DNA of 64,000 nucleotides from JAFGDI01 sp963662515 (GTDB lineage Bacteria; Planctomycetota; Phycisphaerae; Sedimentisphaerales; SM23-30). The stretch is taken from contig OY759675.1 in assembly GCA_963662515.1 (NCBI GenBank), positions 4,154,001 to 4,218,000 of the forward strand, read 5' to 3'. Under the pieces are notes generated by a model. It had not been told where the DNA came from. It worked only from the letters and a program-made list of their open reading frames with translations, and made no database searches. Position 1 is the stretch's first letter, and the number at the start of each line of letters is the position of its first letter. Below, piece after piece: positions 61,934 through 64,000 of this stretch. Position numbers and translations under genes: made by a program.

Positions 61934-62356
61934 ATGCTCAGCGGAAAATATCGAAATATAGCAGATGCCATTTTTCGGGCAGTGCCGGACGATGTTATTT
62001 GTTCGGCCAATAATATCACCCGGGAGGAATTACTCGACTGCTTTGTCAATAATGATTTTTGCGATTATATGGAACTGCTACACAAAAAGGAAATAATGCA
62101 GACCCGGTTTAACCTGGTGCGTCATGGCGCCCGGGCTGGCGAGCAGTTAGTTTCTCTGTTAAGTAACGAAAAAGACGACATAGCCCGTAAGGCAGCGGTT
62201 GACATATTGGCCAAGTGCCTGGAAATCATTAAATCATGCCGGGAAGAGAAGCCGGAAATAACACAGAAAGACTGTGAGATTTCAGAAGAGCAGGCGAGAA
62301 ATATGCTGGCAATTCTGGCAGATGGTATAAAAACACCTGACAGCGACATTGACTAA
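61934..62356 (+). CDS. Candidate small terminase subunit or DNA-packaging regulator
   Basis: A 140-residue protein, all-helical by appearance, with an HTH-like start (ITREELLDCFVNNDFCDYME) and a long amphipathic helix (LSNEKDDIARKAAVDILAKC). It lies just upstream of the large terminase gene, where phages place the small subunit. The sequence has no motif that I recognise, so the call rests on position and length. AAAGGAG precedes the ATG. Confidence 0.5.
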   Translation: MLSGKYRNIADAIFRAVPDDVICSANNITREELLDCFVNNDFCDYMELLHKKEIMQTRFNLVRHGARAGEQLVSLLSNEKDDIARKAAVDILAKCLEIIKSCREEKPEITQKDCEISEEQARNMLAILADGIKTPDSDID

Positions 62357-62472
62357 TCGCGAACGAACAGTTTGACTTTTTGCAGCCGAACAAAAACAGA
62401 TAAACGCTAACCGCAAGGCCGGACGATATAACAGACCGGCGCGTAACCTCAATTTTTCTAAACAGTTAACCC

Positions 62473-62613
62473 TCAGCGAGATCTATCGCCTTTTTTATCT
62501 GTTTTGGGCCTGGCTACAAGAAGAATAACGGTCACCATCGCGATCACATATACCCAGGTGGGCATAGAAGCACACCAGTTGGTAAATGACTCTATGGCAT
62601 TGGCCTCAAACAT
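62473..62613 (-). CDS. Possible 46-residue single-helix membrane protein
   Basis: A minus-strand frame from ATG (62611-62613) to TGA encodes 46 residues: MFEANAIESFTNWCASMPTW, a helix VYVIAMVTVILLVA and a basic tail PKTDKKGDRSR. The composition is that of a small membrane peptide, but there is no ribosome site. It sits opposite the prophage operon in the gap before the terminase. Confidence 0.3.
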   Translation of the reverse strand: MFEANAIESFTNWCASMPTWVYVIAMVTVILLVARPKTDKKGDRSR

Positions 62614-62634
62614 TAAAATAATTGTAACACGAAA

Positions 62635-64000
62635 ATGAATAATGACCAAAACAAAATGAATTCAGTTCTGGCCCGCTTACGCCTGAGTAAGCCGCGAACC
62701 AAACGAGAGCTTCACGCCTGGCTACAGGCTTATCTGGGTGCAAGAGTGCCCCGTAAGCGACTGTGCCCAAACCACGACAGCCCGTTCGATTATCTGGCCC
62801 ACAGTTTTTTAGCAGTGAAGAACCAAAGCCAGGATATCATAGTCTGGGCTAATCGCGGCGGCGGTAAGACTATGCTCGGAGCGATCAGTTCTATACTCGA
62901 CTGCATTTTTAACCCTCATTGCAGTGTGCGAATATTGGGCGGTTCTGAACAGCAGGCACAACAAATGTACGGGCATGTCAGGCAAATATTAGCTGACCAG
63001 TTTGACGATATGTTATTGGGTAAAGTTACCGCCCGCCGCTGCCGGTTCAACAATGGCTCTGATGTGCAGATACTGACCCAATCGCAAAGCTCGGTACGCG
63101 GCCAGCATGTACAGCGTCTGCGTTGCGATGAGGTAGAGCTGTTCGACCCGGATATCTGGCAGGCAGCTCAGTTTATTACTCAAAGCGCTTACGGCATACC
63201 AGCCAGACTTGAAGCTCTGTCAACTATGCACCTGCCCTTTGGCCTGATGAATGAACTAGTCAGTAATTTTGCCCCTGAACAGACACGAATTTTTCGCTGG
63301 TGTATTATGGAAGTCCTGGAGAGGTGTACCGAAAGAAACTGTTCCCAGTGCTATCTGGCAGAAGATTGCCAGGGGCGGGCCAGACAGGCTGATGGCTACT
63401 TTGCTATCGATGATGCGATCGCCCAAAAGAGACGGGCATCGAAAAAGAGCTGGCAAAGTGAAATGCTCTGCTTGCGGCCGTCAATGGAAGATGTGGTCTT
63501 CGCTGAGTTTGACCCGAAACGCCATATTAAGCCTGTCACTATCGATCATAACGCACAGCTATATCGCTCGTTTGACTTTGGCTTTAGCAATCCGCTGGCC
63601 TGTCTGCTGATTCAGGTTGCTGGAGATCTGGTCTTTGTACTTGATGAACATATTCTTTCTCGTACCACTTTAAATGAACATGCTAAACTGATCAAAGATA
63701 AATGGCCTTATACCTTCGCCAATAACTATTGCGATCCGGCAGGCAGGCAACGCAATGAGATAACTGGTACCTCTCCTGTAAGCGAACTGGCAGCTATGGG
63801 TATCATCTGCAATTCGAGGCCAACCAGAATCAGCGACGGCATTGACCTGATTCGCGACCACCTGCTCTCGGGTGATGACACGATAAGGCTTTATATCGAC
63901 CCGAAATGCAAAGGGCTTATCACCGCCCTGCAATCACTGCGATATAAACGAACCGCCGGCAGTGTTACCGAACAGCCGCACAAAGACGGAATACACGACC
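62635..64000 (+). CDS. Phage large terminase subunit (3' end cut by window edge)
   Basis: At least 455 residues, open to the end of the window. The ATPase part has Walker A in WANRGGGKTML (72-79) and Walker B in LRCDEVELFD (Asp165, Glu166). The nuclease part has SFDFGFSNP (Asp314) and YCDPAGRQ (Asp367), then KDGIHD at the window edge. Four cysteines (231, 236, 239, 245) form a possible zinc site between the domains. It cuts and packages phage DNA into capsids. The start at 62635 is preceded by no strong ribosome site; Met8 is an alternative. The protein should continue past 64000. Confidence 0.85.
   Translation, partial: MNNDQNKMNSVLARLRLSKPRTKRELHAWLQAYLGARVPRKRLCPNHDSPFDYLAHSFLAVKNQSQDIIVWANRGGGKTMLGAISSILDCIFNPHCSVRILGGSEQQAQQMYGHVRQILADQFDDMLLGKVTARRCRFNNGSDVQILTQSQSSVRGQHVQRLRCDEVELFDPDIWQAAQFITQSAYGIPARLEALSTMHLPFGLMNELVSNFAPEQTRIFRWCIMEVLERCTERNCSQCYLAEDCQGRARQADGYFAIDDAIAQKRRASKKSWQSEMLCLRPSMEDVVFAEFDPKRHIKPVTIDHNAQLYRSFDFGFSNPLACLLIQVAGDLVFVLDEHILSRTTLNEHAKLIKDKWPYTFANNYCDPAGRQRNEITGTSPVSELAAMGIICNSRPTRISDGIDLIRDHLLSGDDTIRLYIDPKCKGLITALQSLRYKRTAGSVTEQPHKDGIHD

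Overview
The window reads as a chromosome segment of a Planctomycetota bacterium, most likely class Phycisphaerae. This is an inference from content, not from a marker tree. It rests on a dockerin-like double repeat in a secreted GxGYxYP-type protein, an RNase Y/YmdB pair, an outer-membrane porin and Wza/Wzz export machinery (so a diderm envelope), secreted SGNH and GH43 enzymes, and a phage module of a kind I recall from planctomycete genomes. Genes are dense, on both strands, and often separated by strong intrinsic terminators.

Layout. 0-2 kb: end of a GH43 glycosidase, then a minus-strand NQO1-type quinone reductase/LysE exporter pair with its own promoter. 2.2-3.5 kb: a 25-residue, extremely basic mini-protein, a run of hairpins ending in a terminator, and a CDF metal exporter. 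3.8-7.4 kb: an acetate-uptake locus (ActP-type symporter, DUF485 partner, SatP-type channel); satP has a leader ending in an intrinsic terminator. 7.6-13.6 kb: CPA2 antiporter, MoxR ATPase, glutamate 5-kinase and a DcaP-like porin. 13.7-18.5 kb: a chemotaxis operon read cheA-cheR-cheY-cheX; cheA has two Hpt-like domains and four GspE/MshEN-like 24-residue repeats. 18.9-23.3 kb: secreted proteins, including a frameshifted GxGYxYP protein. 23.3-26.7 kb: tandem promoters, a roughly 500-nt structured leader, rny and ymdB. 26.8-36.7 kb: AsmA-like protein, CapD-type sugar epimerase, bacteriohemerythrin, HEAT lipoprotein and two glycosyltransferases. 37-41 kb: topA and three small membrane proteins of unknown function.

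41-46.6 kb is a decaying accessory island: a RhuM pseudogene, an AT-rich FRG-domain gene and an IS200-type transposase relic. Within it sits a rhombosortase-like protease next to a VIT/VWA protein whose tail looks like a GlyGly-CTERM signal. 46.7-52.6 kb carries a sugar-nucleotide reductase and a wza-wzz-wecA-like exopolysaccharide operon. 53-58.5 kb has a ferredoxin/radical-SAM pair, hisS and a methyl-accepting chemotaxis receptor that could feed the cheA operon.

58.7-64 kb is the left arm of a prophage or related element. A self-cleaving S24 repressor diverges from an early operon across a control region with 26-nt direct repeats and a promoter/operator. The operon encodes a sigma-like HTH protein, an ABC-type ATPase, a GNAT (possibly Mom-like) acetyltransferase, a small terminase candidate and the large terminase, which runs off the right edge. 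The ATPase/GNAT pair is the best candidate for an undescribed system.
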